A stretch of 7,276 nt of DNA, taken from NCBI GenBank assembly GCA_009699615.1, contig WLNV01000074.1, positions 1 to 7,276 on the forward strand, in the 5' to 3' direction. The notes beneath the pieces are model-generated. The model was not told the origin of the DNA and did not search any database. It worked only from the letters and a program-made list of their open reading frames with translations. A program made the position numbers and the translations under genes. The DNA is from Actinomycetota bacterium (GTDB lineage: Bacteria; Actinomycetota; Thermoleophilia; Solirubrobacterales; Solirubrobacteraceae). Position 1 is the first letter of the stretch. Every line of letters starts with the position of its first letter. Positions 5,616 through 7,276 of the stretch are shown here, piece by piece.

Positions 5616-6428
5616 ATGGTCGCTACCGTCCGAGCAATGGAAAGAGCAGACGCTGCGCCACTCGACGACCGCACGACCGGCAAGCTTCGCCGCCTCAACG
5701 TAATTGTTGGCCTTGCGGCCGCCGCGCAGGCGGTTGTGCTGCTGGTGATCGCAAAGCCCGCTTCGCTCTCGGTCAACATGACCTACATGCTCGGGCCTCC
5801 CGGCGAGGGCAAGTTCAGCCCTCCGACCGAGCTCTTCGGCCTTCGGATCGATATCGCCGTTGCGCTCTTTCTGCTGCTCGCCGCAGCCGACCATCTGATC
5901 GTTGCGAGCCCTTGGGCCAACCGCTGGTACAACGCCAATGTTGCGCGAGGAATCAACCCCGCCCGCTGGTGGGAGTACTCGATCAGCGCCTCACTGATGA
6001 TCGTCCTGATCGCGATGCTTACCGGCATAAGCGAGGCAACGGCGTTGATCGCAATCTTCGGTGTCAACGCGGCGATGATCCTCTTCGGGCTCGTGATGGA
6101 GTACGTCAATGAGGGTCGCGACACAGTCGATTGGCGCCCGTTCATCTACGGCTGCGTAGTCGGCGCCGTTCCGTGGATTGCGATTGCGCTTCAGCTCTTC
6201 CCAATCAACCTCAGCAGCGGTGGCCAGGCACCGACCTTCGTCTACTTCATCTTCTTCAGCCTCTTCGTGCTCTTCAACGGCTTCGCCATCAACATGTGGC
6301 TTCAATACCGCCGCCGCGGCCGCTGGGCCAGCCCGGTTCACTCCGAGCGCGTCTACCTCTGGCTCAGCCTGATCGCCAAGAGCGTCCTGGCGTGGCAGGT
6401 CTACGGCGGTGCGCTAGCCGGCAGCTAG
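5616..6428 (+). CDS. Heliorhodopsin (type with inverted membrane topology)
   Basis: 270 residues, seven membrane helices at roughly 27-46, 74-97, 116-136, 139-162, 173-195, 206-230 and 244-268. The last helix holds the retinal Schiff-base lysine K255 in SLIAKSVLAWQV, a heliorhodopsin signature. E120 in RWWEYSIS is the expected counterion. The segment between helices A and B (47-73) is long, as in this family, where it forms an extracellular beta element and dimer contact. H93 matches His80 of heliorhodopsin 48C12. The equivalent of its His23 is Ala (A35, in GLAAAAQ). Family members have the N-terminus inside and are slow-cycling photoreceptors rather than ion pumps; the physiological output is largely unknown. 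A second ATG at 5637 gives 263 residues, closer to usual N-terminal length. Neither start has a Shine-Dalgarno. The gene is divergent from the pentapeptide-cupin-channel operon and 37 bp before the next gene. Confidence 0.96.
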   Translation: MVATVRAMERADAAPLDDRTTGKLRRLNVIVGLAAAAQAVVLLVIAKPASLSVNMTYMLGPPGEGKFSPPTELFGLRIDIAVALFLLLAAADHLIVASPWANRWYNANVARGINPARWWEYSISASLMIVLIAMLTGISEATALIAIFGVNAAMILFGLVMEYVNEGRDTVDWRPFIYGCVVGAVPWIAIALQLFPINLSSGGQAPTFVYFIFFSLFVLFNGFAINMWLQYRRRGRWASPVHSERVYLWLSLIAKSVLAWQVYGGALAGS

Positions 6429-6465
6429 CAAGCAGCGAAGGCCGGTTTCAGCCACTATTGAAGAG

Positions 6466-7068
6466 ATGAGTCAGGAGCTGGTCGTAATTGAGCTGGGGCG
6501 CGATGAGCCGCGCAGCGCTGATGGCGGCGGTGTTCTGGGACTAATCGGCCGCGTCGCAAGCTTTGGAGTGCGCGGCGCTGGCGACGCAATCGAAGCGGTG
6601 ATCGGCTCCGACGCGGTCGAGGACAGCATCGACCGCCTGCTCGGCAGCCCGGCGATTGAGCGACTGATCCAGACCGCGCTAAGCGGGCCGCTCGTAGACG
6701 CGCTGAGCCGCGAGCTCGTGCGCCAGCGGGTTGTTGAGCGGATCACGACGACGCTGATTGAGGCCGGTGTCTTCGAGCCGATCATCGACGCCTTCCTTGA
6801 GCGACCCGAGCTGTGGGTACTGGTTGAGGAGATTGCTCAAAGCCCTTCGGTCAGCGACGCGATCCGCCAGCAGAGCTTCGGCTTCGCCGATCAGGTCGGC
6901 GACGAGGTCCGTGGCCGCAGCCGCAGCGCCGATGACATTCTTGCCCGAGCGGCGCGCCGTCTAGTCGGCCGCCGTGGCCAGATGGCTGCCCAGAGGCCTT
7001 CCGACAAAGACGCGCACGTCGAAGGTGAGACTGACGACCAGACGACGAAGGAAGAGGGCAGCAAGTGA
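6466..7068 (+). CDS. Helical protein of unknown function, partner of an RDD-family gene
   Basis: 200 residues. I do not recognise a named domain, but proteins of this look often precede RDD genes in actinobacteria (recalled from general knowledge, not checked). Residues about 20-140 are a series of short amphipathic helices, several starting with Ser-Pro or Pro: SPAIERLI, PLVDALSREL, ERPELWVLVEEIAQ and SPSVSDAI. The C-terminal 55 residues are highly charged and probably disordered. There is no signal peptide or clear transmembrane segment, so it is cytoplasmic or peripherally membrane-bound. The ATG at 6466 is the best start; the sequence before it has only a weak purine stretch (GAAGAG). The TGA stop overlaps the GTG start of the next gene, so the two are translationally coupled. 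The 37-bp gap after the heliorhodopsin allows cotranscription with it. Confidence 0.8.
   Translation: MSQELVVIELGRDEPRSADGGGVLGLIGRVASFGVRGAGDAIEAVIGSDAVEDSIDRLLGSPAIERLIQTALSGPLVDALSRELVRQRVVERITTTLIEAGVFEPIIDAFLERPELWVLVEEIAQSPSVSDAIRQQSFGFADQVGDEVRGRSRSADDILARAARRLVGRRGQMAAQRPSDKDAHVEGETDDQTTKEEGSK
7049..7058 (+). promoter_or_regulatory. Ribosome binding site for the RDD-family gene
   Basis: AGGAAGAGGG ends six bases before the GTG at 7065 and supports that GTG as the start, even though it lies inside the end of the previous coding sequence. Confidence 0.6.
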
Positions 7069-7276
7069 GCGCCGCCGACCCAAGCGCTCCGCCACCGAAG
7101 ACGGAGCCGCCAACGCCATCCGAACTCGACACCGCGACCAACCGGGCCCAAGTCGAAGCGGCAGTGCGGCTGCGCGGGACGACGGCCGTCAAGGGCGCGC
7201 CGCAGCGTTACGTCGGGCTAGTCACGCGCCTGCTCGGCTTCGTCGTCGACGTCCTGCTCATCAACCTCGTTGCCGC
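7065..7276 (+). CDS. RDD-family membrane protein, 3'-partial
   Basis: The first 70 codons of a gene running off the window. The GTG start overlaps the upstream stop by 4 bp (GTGA) and has a good ribosome site. Residues 1-20 are rich in Pro, Ser and Ala. From about residue 50 a first hydrophobic helix begins: YVGLVTRLLGFVVDVLLIN. It carries the Arg and first Asp characteristic of the RDD family (Arg in helix 1, Asp seven residues later); the second Asp lies beyond the window. RDD proteins have several membrane helices and are mostly uncharacterised, and some have been linked to ion or compatible-solute transport. Assignment rests on the first helix and on the typical partner gene. Confidence 0.75.
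   Translation, partial: MSAADPSAPPPKTEPPTPSELDTATNRAQVEAAVRLRGTTAVKGAPQRYVGLVTRLLGFVVDVLLINLVA

Noticed and set aside
5564..6112. Plus-strand frame of 182 residues overlapping the start of the heliorhodopsin
   Set aside because: It starts at a TTG inside the promoter region, is Arg-rich with no domain, and is out of frame with the clear heliorhodopsin gene.

Overview
The window is high-GC bacterial DNA and reads best as a chromosomal segment of an actinobacterium, most likely class Thermoleophilia (Solirubrobacterales-like). The evidence is the Pro/Thr-linked secreted multidomain proteins, an Ig-like module of a type common in that class, an RDD-family gene with a helical partner gene, a heliorhodopsin (a family concentrated in monoderms), and use of TTG/GTG starts. 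The taxon is inference; no 16S or core marker is present.

Left third (1-3652): two secreted-protein genes on the + strand, each ending just before a tRNA-Arg(ACG) sequence. The first is the 3' part of an aqualysin/proteinase K-type subtilase with two PPC-like repeats, an Ig-like domain and a C-terminal beta domain. An intact tRNA-Arg(ACG) follows at 2074-2147. Next is an exported glycine-rich protein resembling the ALK/LTK glycine-rich domain, then a second tRNA copy at 3579-3652. The two copies share a perfect 71-bp direct repeat. The second copy has lost its first three native bases and mispairs in the acceptor stem, so the interval looks like a small insertion or duplication islet at a tRNA gene.

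Middle (3653-5546, - strand): a compact three-gene unit, read leftwards. It encodes a 34-repeat pentapeptide protein, a stand-alone ChrR-like cupin with a complete metal-ligand set, and a prokaryotic pentameric ligand-gated ion channel. Gaps are 10 and 3 bp, so the genes are probably cotranscribed. The channel's stop codon abuts the degenerate tRNA copy, leaving no room for a terminator.

Right part (5616-7276, + strand): divergent from that unit across only 69 bp is a heliorhodopsin with its retinal lysine (K255) and Glu counterion (E120), but with Ala where characterised members have a conserved helix-A His. It is followed by a helical protein of unknown function and the start of an RDD-family membrane protein, overlapping by 4 bp.

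The most interesting arrangement is the shared intergenic region between a light-sensing heliorhodopsin and an operon joining a ChrR-type cupin (the ChrR family responds to photo-oxidative stress) with a ligand-gated ion channel. I propose it as a candidate light or singlet-oxygen responsive membrane-signalling module. That functional link is inferred from gene order and is not demonstrated by the sequence.
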